NCBI GenBank assembly: GCA_038496675.1
Contig: CM076654.1
Coordinates: 3,666,701-3,730,700, forward strand
Direction of reading: 5' to 3'
Origin: Rachycentron canadum
Taxonomy: Eukaryota > Chordata > Actinopteri > Carangiformes > Rachycentridae
DNA: 64,000 nt
Under the pieces are notes generated by a model, which did no database searches, had not been told where the DNA came from, and saw nothing but the letters and a program-made list of their open reading frames with translations. The position numbers and the translations under genes were made by a program. The first letter of the stretch is position 1. Every line of letters begins with the position of its first letter. Of this stretch, positions 21,406-35,015 are shown piece after piece.

Positions 21406-24400
21406 GTAGTAATGCCATTATAATCTACCACTATTAGGCTTTCTTCCCGCCCTTAATCCGTGTTTTTATGTTGTTTGCCTCATCTCTTTACCAAGCCGTG
21501 TCGTTGCCTCCCCATACAGCTCCTGAACTATAGCCTACTTTGAAACCTGTTACTCTATAAATAGGCTTTCTGATTTTTTGACTCCTGCCTTTTTTTGTGC
21601 CCTGTTTTACATCAATATGTTTTTTTCAGCCTGACTCCACTTATATTTAAATTATGAGTTTTAAACAACTTGGTTACACAGTGTATTCCCTGTAGACTAT
21701 CTTCTACATAAGAATGTGATAATTTGAATAAAATTACTAACAACACAGTAGTGGTGTGCTACTTACACTGATGGTGACAATAACACAACACCCAGCCTGT
21801 GTCCGTTATGACTACTAATGTGATACAACACAATGAACATACTGGGGAATAGAAGCTGGCAGTGCTATCATTAAACGCCCTTACTTTTTAAATATGCCAA
21901 ACATTCACCCATTTTGCCAAAGATTGTTTCCATTTTCTGCTCATCACATCTACGTCCTATTTCTTTTTAACTTTAATGTGGAATCTGTATATTAAAACTA
22001 CGGATGTGATATCTCAAGCATTTTTTTTTTCATTTTTTTTTTTCGTCCTTGAATGTAATTATAGGTCTGATCGAAACACTTTGACAATAAATGCCTCTCT
22101 TCTCCGCCACACGTTTGTGGGGAGAATTCCCAGAGGTGTGAGCCTCACAGCAGCAGACGAGCTGCTCCTCTAAGCTTTTGATATAGGCCCTGCTGAGAGA
22201 TTTCTGGGGGAATCTCTGCTCTCCTCAGCAATATGAGGCAAACGGCCCGTGCATTTAGACGCAGCATGTTTGTGTGTTTGTGTGTGCACACACGGCTGTG
22301 TGTGTTTGTGAAGACCAGAATCAAGAGCCATGTCGTATCTTCAAATCCCTCTGACTTCTTTCGACCTGCCAAAAAAGCAGTTGTCAAGTAATCCCCTTAT
22401 CGAATGCCTTCCCTAGAACCTCTTGTCACATGTATTCCTCCAAATGATATTGGATTTGATCTGGTACACTGCACCAATCAAGTACTTTTGCTGGTGTGTT
22501 GTAGCCAACATCAGAATATTGCTGTATATTCCAGGGTTTTTTATAAGGTAATTGTCTTCATAATTCAGATATAGCTAGTGTGCCACTCGTGCATATAAGG
22601 TTTTCTTGCAAAACAAAGCTATGCTCTAGCTACTGGTTATTTCTGTGCAATAGCCTAAACTGGTTTTAGATGTAAACGTATTCTGAGGAACACTTTCCTA
22701 ATAATTGGGTCACTACTCCGACACACGTCAAACTTGCTTAACTGAAGTTCCATGAAGTTAATAAAGGAAAGGTGTTGAAACAAACCAAACTTTCTATTTC
22801 AAAACTGGCACAGGAAACTTATTTCAAACTGAGCAAGGGCCTACCCAATTTTTTGTGGCCACTCAGAAATAAGAGGCCTGGGGAAAGCAAATTGATATGT
22901 TGTTTGCATCTAAAAAGAGGTATAATCCCATAAAAACAGATATCAAATATCTGAAAATGTTTACAACATCAGTTATGAAGAGTATAATCCCAAAGGAAAA
23001 AGCGGGATACAGTCTTAATTAAACATCTGTAAAGCAGCAGGCTGCGGGTGGATCTGCACATTAAGAGGGATTTTTTTTTTTTTTTTTGGCACTTGGCTGT
23101 CCCATTGAATCACCAGGAGATATTGCCTCAAAAGGCTCCTTTGTGGTTCTTGAGTTTGGAAAACCTTTGAAGGCGAAGAACCAGGGGCTTTAAACAAGGT
23201 GTACGCGTGTGGAAACACAGATCAGCCATTCACTTTCAGCTGAGTTGAATGCAAACCACTCGCCTCTGGTGAGATCGCTCTCCTCACCTTATCTCCTCTG
23301 CTATGCTGCAGATCCTCCCCGCTGTCTATCTCACAGCAATCACATTGTCCACGGTTCAGATCTGGCCTGCTTTGTGTCTCATCTCATCTGAATACCTTGC
23401 ACAGCATTGTGTTCCAGTGCCTAATCGAGCTCTGGATTTCGCTCTGACATCGTAGCTGTCAGACGGCTTAGGGCGAAAACTTTCACGAATCTCTGAAAAA
23501 TAACTCAAATGCTTCTTAGTTGTACCTTCTTGTCTCAGTTAGGAGTTGCGATGAAGCCATCCATACCAAGTGCAAATTGTGAATCAGGCAGAAGAAAGAA
23601 AGGACATTTTCAACACGCTACCCCTATATTGTGTAATGTTTTAATATTTTATGGTAATATAGACACTATACATCTGTAATGTCACAAGTGTTTTCACTGT
23701 TTATGTTCTGTTATCTTTTCATTGATCTCAAATCACTTTTATTTACATTTTATTTCAGTCTGCTTCTTAATACTTCTATTAGTTTAGCACTTTGACCCAC
23801 AGTAACCTATAAGAAAGGTGCTTCATGGATAAAGCCTTATTGAAATGATTTAGCCTTTAGCTGATTGTATGCACCTCAAATCAGCATTTTTCTAACCACA
23901 AACCTTTGCTAACCTCGCCTGTCTGGTGCTTGGTGAGTAGTCATTTTAAGAGCTGTTTTTTTTTTTTTTCAGTAATCATTTGCCCACTTTGGGGCAATGA
24001 CAACAAGAACAATGAAGAGAGCAGTGGGAGTAAAGGAAAATAGTGAAATTACAGGCTGTAAAACAAAAACAATAAGCTGAAAGACACTGAAGCGCTCCAT
24101 GGAGCTAAAGAGAGCAGCATCAGATGGCTTTTATTTTTTCTACCATGTTTAACTTCTGTGAAAAAAAGACTTGGAGATTATTTTGCATCAAACACAAAAT
24201 GCCCACCGTTTCCTGGATAAACACACCACGCAATCATGTGGTTTCCATGTGTGAAAATGGCTCTGCACATCGCAGATGCTGTCATTTAAAATCGAATTCG
24301 GGCGCAAACACTTGTAACAAGCATCCTAACGTCTTAGAGATTGTAAGCAGCTCACTGGTTGGTGTGAGTGCTAATGTTCAATCCTCAAGTAAAGAGACAT

Positions 24401-25452
24401 CGCACCATGCCTCAGCTTTACTGCAGGTGGGCCAGACGAGATTCATTTCTGAAGGAGGGCAAGATGATTGCATTGTGGTGCAGGTACAAACCAATTCTGA
24501 GCTCTGAAAACAAAATTCTATCATTGAGCTTTATTACTATGCAGGAATTCGGCCAAATCCCTGCACCTGTGGCAGTATATTGCCTTGACTTGATATTGTC
24601 TGTGAGGATCACCATATTCTCCTGCATTTTCATTCGGGGGGGGGGGGGTTGCAGTAAACCGTGCACATTCATTTGTATGGTTTTGCTTTTCAAGCAAACA
24701 AAAGAAGCAACAGTCCCCCTCTCTGTTTGTGCTGCTGATATCTCACATAATGATGACTCTCGTTACTCCATGCATCCTACCAAGTTCAACAACAAGCTAA
24801 CCTTTTTCTACTGCAGCTGTTTCTATGACAATGCAAGCCCCTGCTGCAACTTTAAAGCATGATAAACACAAAAGCCCGATAATGGATTTGATTGATCTCG
24901 CTTCTTTCCACGGGACTGGCAAAGATCAAAAGGTGATAATGTTTTTTTTCTCAACTTACACATTTTTGCCCCAGTTAAATGTTTCTGATCAGTGTGTTAG
25001 GATTATGACTAAATCTCTGAAGCTGTCATACTCTATTGGCTGTGCATTAGAAACGTGGGCTTTTCGCAGGGAGGTCTTGCACGTGGTCGACCATATGCTA
25101 ATACCTAAGTCAATCTATTTCTAGGGAGAAGATGCAGACCTATAGTTTCATGAAAACAGCTGCATTATTGCCCACAGCAGGTATTAGATCTGTGTGTTAT
25201 TGAAGCTCTGGTCGCAAAGAAGAAAACCTGGGCTTTTCTCTGCCTTGCTTTCCTTATTGCATTTGACAGGACAGTGACCACATAACTCAATCCTGTCAGC
25301 AGCTCAAATTGAGGCCTTTGAGAAAGTGCTGCGCTGCTGAATGTTGGGCTTCACTCAGTGCCACTTCAGCTAAAAACATCTAGGAGTACCTCACCACTGC
25401 CTCAGATTGAGTATTAAGAGCTGGTGTTTTAATCTGAATCCAGATTCTGGCG

Positions 25453-25481
25453 TGATGATGATGGTGATGATGATGATGATG
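25453..25481. repeat. (GAT)n simple repeat
   Basis: About nine GAT/GGT triplets in tandem with one interruption. Confidence 0.85.
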
Positions 25482-27190
25482 CACCATCCTTAGTTTGAGT
25501 CCCTTGCCAATCACCAGAGTGGAGTGAAATTAATCACTCTCGGGGCTGTCAGTTGGCGTCAGCCAGGAGACATTTATCTTTGAACCCATGTCAGTAATTT
25601 GGCAATAACTGTTCCTTTGATTAATTCATTGCCTGACTCTCTGCCAGGAGAGCAGGAGTTCAGAGACAGTGACAGATTGATGATGCTTGTATCCTGTAAT
25701 TTTGTGGCCCTTAAACTTTACAGTGATTATGCTTGTATATAAAAAAAGACAATACAGATAAATGGCATGCTCCTAAATTTGATGATATATGTGAATCATT
25801 GTTTGCGGGTAAACCTGTCTTGTCAGCGTGGGTGTGGATGTTTGTTGCAGCCTCTGTGCTGTCAGGACGTTGTGGCTGATTTCAGGCTGATTTCAGTTAT
25901 GGAGCAGTGCTGAGGGTTGTTTGCCACTGCTGGCTCGCTGTGTCCTCAGATCAGTTTCCAGTCGTGCTAGTTAAGCAAAACTGTTGACACATCTCAAGCT
26001 AAGTTCATTCCGATGTGCATTCAAAAAGTTAAAGAGAAAAGAGAAAGAGAAAGAGAAAGACGTTGAAAAAGCTCATTCAGCAGGTGTCGTTCCACGTATT
26101 GCCAGCCCATACCGCCACCCCTCTTGATTTGTTTTTTTTTTTTTTTTGGACAAACTTCCTCTTTACTTCAAGGGCTCTCGCGGGGCTTGCTTGAGAGGTA
26201 AACAACACTCTTAGGATATCTTATTCTTCTTCATTTGACAGCTCGCAATACAACCGCTTTCGGGGATACAGTCTTTGGTATGGATTTCCACACAACGCGT
26301 TTTCACCGGGCTAAATGGGAATTAATGACTGTTATCTTCCACACAATTGAATCTATTAGTGGGAAACACTGGAATCTCAATTTGGGAATCACTAGTGTTA
26401 TCATTTTAATTCTGCCATATGTCAAGATGAAAAATTACCATCATTACTGTATTTAATTGGTATTCTCAATGGTTGCAAACCTTGTTCACAGTTCCCTCCC
26501 AAAATAAACATAAAGATACATATAGATGAAAAACCCTCTTTAGGCTACTTGTCAAAATTAATAATGTATTAAGCTCAATGTTTGCAAACCGTCTAATTTA
26601 ATTGGTCTCCAAGAGAAATGTGGTGGGGTTGTTTCTGAGCTGGACACACACATGTTGTTGAATGCAAGTCATTCTTGTTGCAAAGACAGAGGAGAGCTGG
26701 TCTCGGGTTAAAAAAGATAATGAAGCCAGCTATACTTTTGTTTCTAAGTGAGATCTTAGCAGCATTTTTGACAGTGTAGGTCATGGGAAATATAAATTTT
26801 CTCAGTAGATGGTCTCCCCAGGCTTATCACCCCCCCCCTCCCCCAACTCCCTCAGTCTGGATCTCTCCCCCATCTCTCTCTCTCTCTCTCTTTCCCCTCC
26901 TGCAGTCCTCGCTCCATCAGAACATCTAAATGAAATGAAATGAAATGTGTGCTCATTCCTTTTATCTTACCTGTTCATTTACTGCCCGCCTGTTTAGACA
27001 AATACCATCTTCGACCTATCCATCAACGATATGAACTCATACTGTGGCTTTGACTAGTGTGACTGCATCTGTTTTCTCTGCCTGACAAATACTTGTCAGT
27101 TGATGGGGGAAATATTTTGTCTTGAAGTTGTATAGTGTGTGTGGGTGTTGTATTCCACTCTAAATTTCATTTAACTTTGAGTTTCTGACT

Positions 27191-27204
27191 GTAGCCATGG
27201 AAAC
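27191..27204. promoter_or_regulatory. X-box (RFX-type) motif
   Basis: GTAGCCATGGAAAC matches the classical RFX X-box pattern GTNRCCATGGNAAC. It lies about 40 bp before an AT-rich patch with OTX/PITX-like GGATTAG and several TAAT sites. Confidence 0.35.
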
Positions 27205-29254
27205 CCAGCCATACCGTAACCCCTCCCTTGATAATACCATATTAAAGTGAAATTTTGTGATTTAATGTAATGGAGTAGCTCTAATTGGATTAGTATACCA
27301 TTACAGCCATTGCCCTATTGTCACAGCTCTCTGTTAAATGCTCCACTCACACTAGCGAATCCCCTGGCAGGGCCAATGCAGGCATATCTGTCACATATTT
27401 CTGCATAAATATGCAATAAGCGTTAAAATCACTGATAGCAACCTGTGATACATCACTGCTCTGGACAGAGAACAACATTACAAAAATGGAATTACAGAGA
27501 AAGCTTTTACTTTCACTCTGGTGACTGTGGAAAATATTAAAAGGGTTCTGAATGGCTGCAAGGCTGCCACCTGCTTCTCCATCTCTGGCATGTCCCCTCA
27601 GCTGATTCCAGCTGCCTGCTGGAGGAATTAAGGAGGAGATTTGGAGAGCCTGGGCAGATGTAACAGCTGAGTTGACATTAGCCTGCGTGGGACAACATGC
27701 TGCTCAGATAGAGAGAAATGCTTTGCACTGGTAACTTGGAGGCTTAAGGATGTTGCCTGCTTCATTATGTCCCAGACAAGCTTTCTGACTTGCTAGCCAA
27801 AGTATATTTTCTGCCTACTGCCCACGCGTATTTTAAGGGATGGAGATAGAGGGTTGGTTTGTCCAGGTGTGAAAACCTGCTAGACCTGCAAAATTTAACT
27901 ACCTGGGTTGACCTCAAGAAAACCAGCTGTCAATTTAGCAGCATCTAACAGGGATGCAAATAAACTGAAGCTCTGGTAACTTGGACTGTGAAGAAAACTT
28001 TTCCTCAAATGTCAAAAAGGGATGTTGGGATGCTTGTCAAAATTTGAAGATGAATGATACATGCAATATGTTACCCAACTGAGAAATAAGCCACAAAGTC
28101 AACACGGTGACATTTCATCAACTATTTAATACTTGCTGGCAGGTCTCTGGGCTACGCTTTATGTTGAGTGTATGACTGACATATACTGTCTATCAGGATG
28201 AGGATGAGCTGTCCGAGTGGCCATTCTGTCTTTATTTATTCCAGCCAGCAGCATGCAATCCTGCTCTGTACAATAAAAAAAAATGATCTGATATTCCACA
28301 TACTGCAAGATGCATGTGGAATATTTTGTATGAATGTGTATTTTTCTGCAATTTGAATGAAATTACTACAAATGCCCAAGTAACTATTTAATTCCACCTG
28401 CACGTAGTCCACTTTTGCAGCGTAATAATCAGCATGTATGTAGAAATACAAAAACGTCATGCTTACATACATAAAAACATCTCGACCCATAACAAATCTG
28501 CTCAGTACTTCTATGTTAAGCTGTATTGCAACAAGTTCGCCAATATATCTGAATAGAAAAATTAAATATTCATCAAGGTTAAAGGGGGCCCAGTGTCTCA
28601 ATGTGAGAATGCTAGAGAATTAAATTTGATCCAGTTTATGGACTCAAAATGTTTGCACTCTGCTCTTTCAGTTCTTCTGGGAGTGTGAGCAAAGTGATGC
28701 AAACTCCCACCTACGCGCTATTAAAATTTAAATGATCAAATACATCCTTATTAATTTCATCCCTCTGGATTTTCACACGTATGGAAAGATTTTTCTTTCA
28801 AGGCTCTGCAGGAAACCGTAATTTTGTTACATTGGCTTTATTTAGGTTTTATATTCTGTAGCAGCAAAGAGCAGATGCACAGGGGCCAATGCCTTTCTAA
28901 TGGCCTGACTAATGACTGGCCAGGAGCTTCCACAGTCTCCTGCTCATTCTCCTCCACATGTTGTTGTTTTTAAGAGTCAAGTCACCAACAATTGTTGTTT
29001 GATTTATGGTACTGTCAAATTTTAGCATTTTCACACTCACATACATTAATGGGATCTCTGGTAGACAGTAGCACAACAATATGCACTTGCACATGCAAAA
29101 CTAGTGTCACTAAGAGACTGGACTGGAGGAAAAAACAAGCCCATAGGTCGTCTCTGCAAGGATATTATGACCCATTGTTATGTTTTTTTTCTAGATGACA
29201 TTTAGTAGCTGTAGCAATTATGAGAAGAGCAAAGGAAGAAGTGTGATTTATAGA

Positions 29255-30560
29255 CCAACACGGTCCACATCAGGAGGAGGTCCGGATGGTGTTCAATTCT
29301 CATGTGAAAAGGGTAGTTTTATTTTTGTAACCATGACAACAAAGATCGTGTCTGGTATTGTTGAGGAACTACTTTATTTTAACCCTAATCATCAATCACG
29401 CTCTTTTCTGAAACCTTGCCAAGTAGTTTTTGTGCCTTAACCAAACCAATCCATGACAGTTATGATAAAAGCCATGGTGACGAAGGTAAGTATGGCACAG
29501 TCCACATGCTTATTACTGTGACCATGACAACCAAGGTTCAGTTTGCCTGCTCTCTCAGGAGACACTCCTTTGGGTCATATAAAGAGGGTTGAAAAATCAC
29601 AGAGCCTCAATTTCCCCCCCCTCCCCGTCAATGTTCTATCCATCCATTATCTATACCACTTATCCATCAGGGTCGCTGGAGCTAATCCTAGCTGACATTG
29701 GGCAAGGTGCACCCTGGACAGGTTGCCGGTCTATCGCTTGGCGGACAAAAAGACAAACAGAGACATACAACCATCCACACTCACGGGCAATTTAGGGTCA
29801 CCGATTACCTAAACATGCGTGTCTTTGGACTGTGGGAGGAAGCCAGAGTGCCAGGCAGAGGGAGAACATGCAAACTCTAGACAGAAAGGCCCCCGGTTTC
29901 AAACCCTGAACCTTCTTGCTGTTAGGTGACAGTGCTAACCACTGTCAGATGCCAAAAGGTGCTGCTGGTGCTTGATGAGTTAGAGTCCACATCAGGAGGC
30001 GGTTTGGTCAGACGGACGGGTCAACAAAACACAAGAATACGACACAGGGGAGTCGTGTTTAATTGCCATGTGAAAATAGCAGTTTATGTTTGCCACAATG
30101 ACAACAAACATCATGTCTGGTAATGTTGAGGAAATACTTATTTTAACCCAAATCATGGTCGTCTTTTCCAAAACCTACCCAAGTAGTTTTTGTGCCTAAA
30201 CTTTGGTCCAACCTTGACTGTGGTGACTAAGGTAGATACGCTGCTCTTGGTACTGTCCCCATGCTTATTATTATCATGGTGACCATGACAACCGACCAAG
30301 GTCCAGTTTGCCTGATGCTGTAGGGGTGTTATCTCAGGAGACACCCCTAAGGGTCTAATCAGAGGGTTGAAAAATTACTATGCTCTAAAGCATGAATTTC
30401 ATCAGTCCCCAAAAGACACTAAAGAACTTGAGGGTGCAGCTTGTGCTTGATGACTTAAATGCACCTCTGGAGACGAGCAACAGGAACGACAACACTGACA
30501 GATATCTGCCTCCAGGGACAGTCGCCGGGAATAGAGAGAAACAATTAAGTCCCATTTTCC
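29255..30560. repeat. Long tandem direct repeat, about 2-3 diverged copies, SINE nested
   Basis: Segment 29265-29605 is repeated at 29985-30378. Shared landmarks in order include TCCACATCAGGAGG, CATGACAACAAAGATC / CAATGACAACAAACATC, CAAGTAGTTTTTGTGCC and GAGGGTTGAAAAAT. A third, partial unit starts near 30435: GTGCAGCTTGTGCTTGATGA matches GTGCTGCTGGTGCTTGATGA near 29958. The unit would be about 450-480 bp. A SINE (29637-29944) splits the first and second copies. No open frame persists across the copies, so a non-coding repeat is more likely than duplicated exons. Confidence 0.7.
29637..29944 (-). mobile_element. tRNA-derived SINE, minus orientation
   Basis: Read on the minus strand it begins CAGTGGTTAGCACTGTCACC (box A region). 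It carries the box-B-like GGGTTTGAAACC (29895-29906) and continues through the very common teleost body GTTTGCATGTTCTCCCTCTG and TTCCTCCCACAGTCCAAAGA. It ends in the ATGGATGG tail at 29637. I recognise the family as abundant in ray-finned fish; the exact name is not certain. Confidence 0.85.
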
Positions 30561-30599
30561 CATTTAGAGATAAGTAAGGTAGGTATTTAGAACAGAAAT

Positions 30600-33500
30600 C
30601 CCACAGAAACATCACATGAAGATTTAATATATCCCAAAAATAGACTGCATCAATGACTAATATAAATTGTGTTTTGTCATTGACAGTTTTGCCTTGAGAA
30701 GCATAAACCTTGGGATGCTTGTGTCTTAAAATGCTAGCCTAGTAGACGTTTGGGAGTTTAAAGTTTTTGCTCTAAAACAGAGTATGAGGTTGAAAATGAG
30801 TTTTTAAAGCATAACCCTATCAACCCTCTGCAGATATATTATGGTTGTTTTGTGCTATGGGGCAGTAAAAACCATACTTATTGCCCCCTTAAAGGGATAG
30901 TTGGGGTCTCTAATGAGTCGGTCTGTTTTGTTGTGAGCTAGGAATCTTTTCTGTCCATCCAAAAACCTCAGCGTCGCATGTTTTTTTGGCTCAGTGAGAG
31001 GCATAAACTGATGACGCTGTGCCTATAATCGGGCGGACTGTTGTGATTGATCAGATTTGCCTCCTAAAAATTCCGATCTTCATTTGCTCTCACATAAATT
31101 ACAGCTAATTCAAAGATCAACTGCAGTAGTTTTTCAATGTGAGACCTGTCGTGAAGACTAAAACCAGAGACTGCAGTTGTCGCATAATCATAGCAGAGCC
31201 CTGCAGATTGAGATGATTAATCACAGCCGTGAAACATCTGCTTTCCCTCCACCTTTCTCTCTGTTTTTTAACACTTCTTGCTTTCCCAACACCTTCACAC
31301 ACCTAAAGGGTTTAGACATATGAGTTTGCCTGCCTCTCAGCATTGGTGATTACAGCTGTATTCTGCTGGTGTACATGGCTGCGGTGCTGACCTTAGCTTC
31401 ATTGTTTGGTGGATTAATCTGCCGGCAGGTCAAGCCTCTGGCTTCCCTTTTGCTCCAACTACACGGTGTTAACGATGCGTCAGCCTGGGAAGCTTTGTCA
31501 CTATTTCTTTTGGCTATATTGCGATGATTCACATGAGTGAGCCATTAGGAAATGGATGTTTTCCTGACCCTGTGAGAAGGAGAGCGAGTGGGTTGAAAGT
31601 GCAGGCTTTCTAAAAGGCAGGCACCCTAATAGCCCATATACACTCTTATATGTGTGTGAGGCAGATATGGTCCACAAACACTTTGACTGATCCATTTATT
31701 TAATTGTCTTTAGACCTGCATTTTGAGCTTGACTCATTAAAGTTCATGTCTTTAGTGTGACTTGTAAAAAATGGAATCTATTCAAAGGGATAAGACAACG
31801 AGAGCTGTTAGGAAGGTGTTGATGCTTCACTTTTCATGGATGAACCCTCCGACGAGGATTCAATTCTCCATGTCTTGTTTAGACACCCCTGTTAGGCATT
31901 CAGCCTGTTAAGAGCTCTGTGAAAACATGAGAAACACTTAGTCCTTGTGAGGAAGGATCTGTTGTTTACAAAACGCCTGGGCTTTTAAGGATGCTCATGT
32001 TTTTTTTCCTCCTTTGACTTAGAAAAGCTTTGGGGAAAAAAGGTCCAAGGAGCTAAGAGCACCGCTCTCTGATCCTCTCCATTTAAATGCTTAAAAGGGC
32101 ATCTATAGCTCAATGTGTTTTATTCATTATAGCCTCCTTTATGTTTGACTTTACCAGCTATTTCTTCTTCTTTCTCCTGTTGCCTTGTGTCAGTGGCTGC
32201 ATGGCCAGGCAGACAGAAACAACACATCCAACAAATTCACAGTCAGGGCCACATCTCTGGGCTGGTATCCCTCCTGCTGAGAGCTGAGGTTTACCATGAG
32301 GCTGACCCCTCACACACCAGAGAAGCGGCGGGGCCAAAGAGTTTATAGAAGTCCACATGGGAGATGCCTGTGGGGAAATTACCCCTCCTACTCCTCCTCT
32401 GTGCTTTTGTATGCGCTGCCTATCTTCCCTCTCCCTGCGCTGTCCTGCACTGTAAAGGCGTGGCTGCTGTCCCCTCAGGGACCCATTTGCCTTCTATAAA
32501 GCCTATTGCTATGGAAATTGTGTGTAATTTCAGGGGCTGTTAACAGTGTGAGTGCAGGCATGCATATAGAGCACTACTATCATCACACCGGAGCAGAGGA
32601 GCACCCAGGGCAGAATCTCATACTCGTTGCTCCTTTGCCAGTCTTTGCTCCTACAACATGACATGCATCACCTGATGCTAGCAGAATAAGGAATGGACAA
32701 ACTGGGCAGCCGGCGAAGGGAGATGAGATGGGGATAGAGTGAGGGGGAAAGAAATGAGGAGGAGGCAACAACACTGAGTGTGTGTGTGTCACGAAGAAAG
32801 AGAGGGGGTGTTTTGGAACGTGAAGAGGTAGGAATACTAGACGAGAAAGATGGAGGAGGCAAAGGAAGAAGTGAAAAAGGGATAGTGGAAGGGAATCTGA
32901 GCGGAGAAAAGCTTGAATCAATATTTATACTGTGAGGCGAGACAATTCTGAAGCAGTAATTAAATTGGTGTGTCATATTTCATTCCATTACTGGGCCGAG
33001 CTTGCATGCAAATGATCTAAAAGGCCCCCTTTTCAAGTGGATTTCATTTCTTTTATGACAGTGAATAGAATAAAGCCAGGCAGGAAAAAAAAAAAAATAC
33101 TACTTCAGTATTCATGAGCTTATTGTTAGGAACTTGGGGACCATTCAGCTACAATTCAGCAGGGGGAAGAGGGGGGTGGGACGATACAAATCCCTCTTGG
33201 AGACTGTCGGCTCCGTTGTGAACCGCTTTACACTCAAACTAGGCACAGGGGTGGGGAAGCAAATCAATCTCATTTGAATAATGATTAGTGAAATGAGTCA
33301 ACGCTGGCGCTGATTGGAAACACGGTCTGGTTCCCAACACTGCCTCCCCTCCTCCCTTCTCTGGAGTCAAGGAGAATGAATAAAACATATCAAAGGAAGT
33401 GTTACACTGGATCGCTGCCCGTGCAGATATTTTGGGTCAGACGCAGCCTCCTTTAAACATTCAGTTAGCTGCTGTCATTTTCACGAATATGATAGCTTAC

Positions 33501-34500
33501 AATTTGAATAACTGCTCCAGTATTGCGTTGGTTAGTAGCTGACATGGGAAATCAGATGGATGACTCTGGAAGGTGACCGTTCTTCTGTAAATCCTGCCAC
33601 CAGTATTTACTGTAAGTATTAGTTTCAGGTGCTGCCTCCCTATTACAGTGCTCTGCACTTCTGACAAATGGAATTTGGGAGGGTGGGGGGCAACAAAGCA
33701 CAGCTGTGCTCTGTGTAGCCAATTAAAAGTTTCCCTTACACCTCTTTACCTCTCAGTATTGGCTGTTCCTTTACAGTTTCAACTCCACTGTGCAAGAAAA
33801 AGCATCAAAAGATAGAGGAGGACGTCCAGAGCACAGCATCAGTGATTCTTTTTTTTTTTTTTTTTTTAACTAACTTAAATTACCTTGCTGTACCTTTTTC
33901 TACTGTTCCCCAGAGTAGTTAATCTCCTGTGAGGGGGAAAAATGACCCCGACCTGGGGGTGTAGGCAGAGACACTATATAGCAACGGGATGGAAAGCTTC
34001 TGGAGTGGTGCCATGTTGAGAGCACAGGTTGTGCCAGTGGCATCTGAAGTGCTGCCAATGGGAAACACGACATTAACGTCTATAGCGGTGGAAAGAACAA
34101 CAGCTGCTTATGTTGTGTGTTCCTGTGCCAGTGCCCATAAGGAAAAAAAGTTGTCAGATATGATGCGTGCTGTTGAAAGTTGCAGGAATTCACGTGTCTG
34201 TGTGTGCTCCCTGTCTGCACCTATTGAAAACGGGTAGCATGATAAAACAGCCCAAACACCATTAGTAGAACTGTAGGCACCACAATGTAAATTACCCCAC
34301 GACACATAAACAAACTACATTCATACAGTATATATTTTATGTCTGTGTAGGTTCTCGGGCGTTTTATATTGTGTCGGGTGAAAGTGGTCATTGTAGCTGT
34401 ACATTAAAAGGGTCTGTTTATAAGTGTTTCTTGCCGGGAGCAGGTGGTGGTGATTGTTGCTTGAATTGTCGAATAGTTTTGCCCATCATTGCATTTACAA
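30600..34500. other. Gene-poor spacer
   Basis: No exon recognised. There is purine-rich low-complexity DNA at about 32690-32900, whose translations account for the frames there, and a compact patch near 32940-33070 that looks like regulatory sequence. Confidence 0.6.
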
Positions 34501-34501
34501 T

Positions 34502-35015
34502 CATTGACTGTATATAAAAATGAATGTATGCTCCGGGGCTGAAAAGTGAAGCCAATGCGGAAGCACCTTAAACCTACATTATTTCCAGTGACCAATGACA
34601 GAGGGCAACTGCACAAAAAGAATTTAGATTGTATTGAAGTCTAAGTGAAAACTGATCTACTTCTTACCTAATTTATTACTTAAGTGAATATTTTCCAAAC
34701 ACGTTTATGATCTCAGTCTCTAGTTTCAAGTCTTTTCCAATATCACGTGATGTTCATGTTTAAAACGATGGTCCCATTTAGAAGAAAATAGACCATAAAG
34801 CGAGGTGTGCATTAGGGTGTGGCTGCCCTGTGATTGGCTGCAGTGACCTGGCTGACAATCAGGAGAGAGTACAGGTCAGATCCACCCCTCACTCCTCCCC
34901 AGCTCCACCTTCTCCTCCAGATATGGTTTCTTCTGGTTTCAAAAGACCAAGATGGCGACGGCCAAGTTGCAAACTCGACCAACCGTCACAATGGGTTACT
35001 ACTTGTTTACAATAC
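34502..35015. mobile_element. Dispersed teleost non-autonomous element
   Basis: It starts TTGACTGTATATAAAAATG and carries GCTCCGGGGCTGAAAAGTGA, AGGTGTGCATTAGGG, CAGGAGAGAGTACAGGTCAG and CAAGATGGCGACGGCCAAG, in the order of a repeat I recognise from many teleost genomes. The usual right end, complementary to the left GACTGTATATA, is degraded here. It has no coding capacity; overlapping open frames at 34830-35049 are translations of the repeat. Confidence 0.7.

Larger units (their letters stand above)
21406..29200. other. Gene-poor AT-rich spacer
   Basis: No exon supported by homology. Open frames of 60-164 codons here (for example 24124-24862 and 28236-28601) have no family features. It holds simple repeats, including (GATG)n at 25453-25481 and a GAGAAA tract at about 26033-26060, and several compact homeodomain-motif-rich patches discussed in the findings. 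Confidence 0.6.

Noticed and set aside
24124..24862. Overlapping plus-strand frames of 127 and 164 codons
   Set aside because: No recognisable domain, cysteine and aromatic usage as expected from translated AT-rich spacer, and a poly-Gly run from a G-tract.
30890..30915. CCTTAAAGGGATAGTTGGGG resembling the end of a common teleost element
   Set aside because: The match stops after about 20 bp and no opposite end was found.
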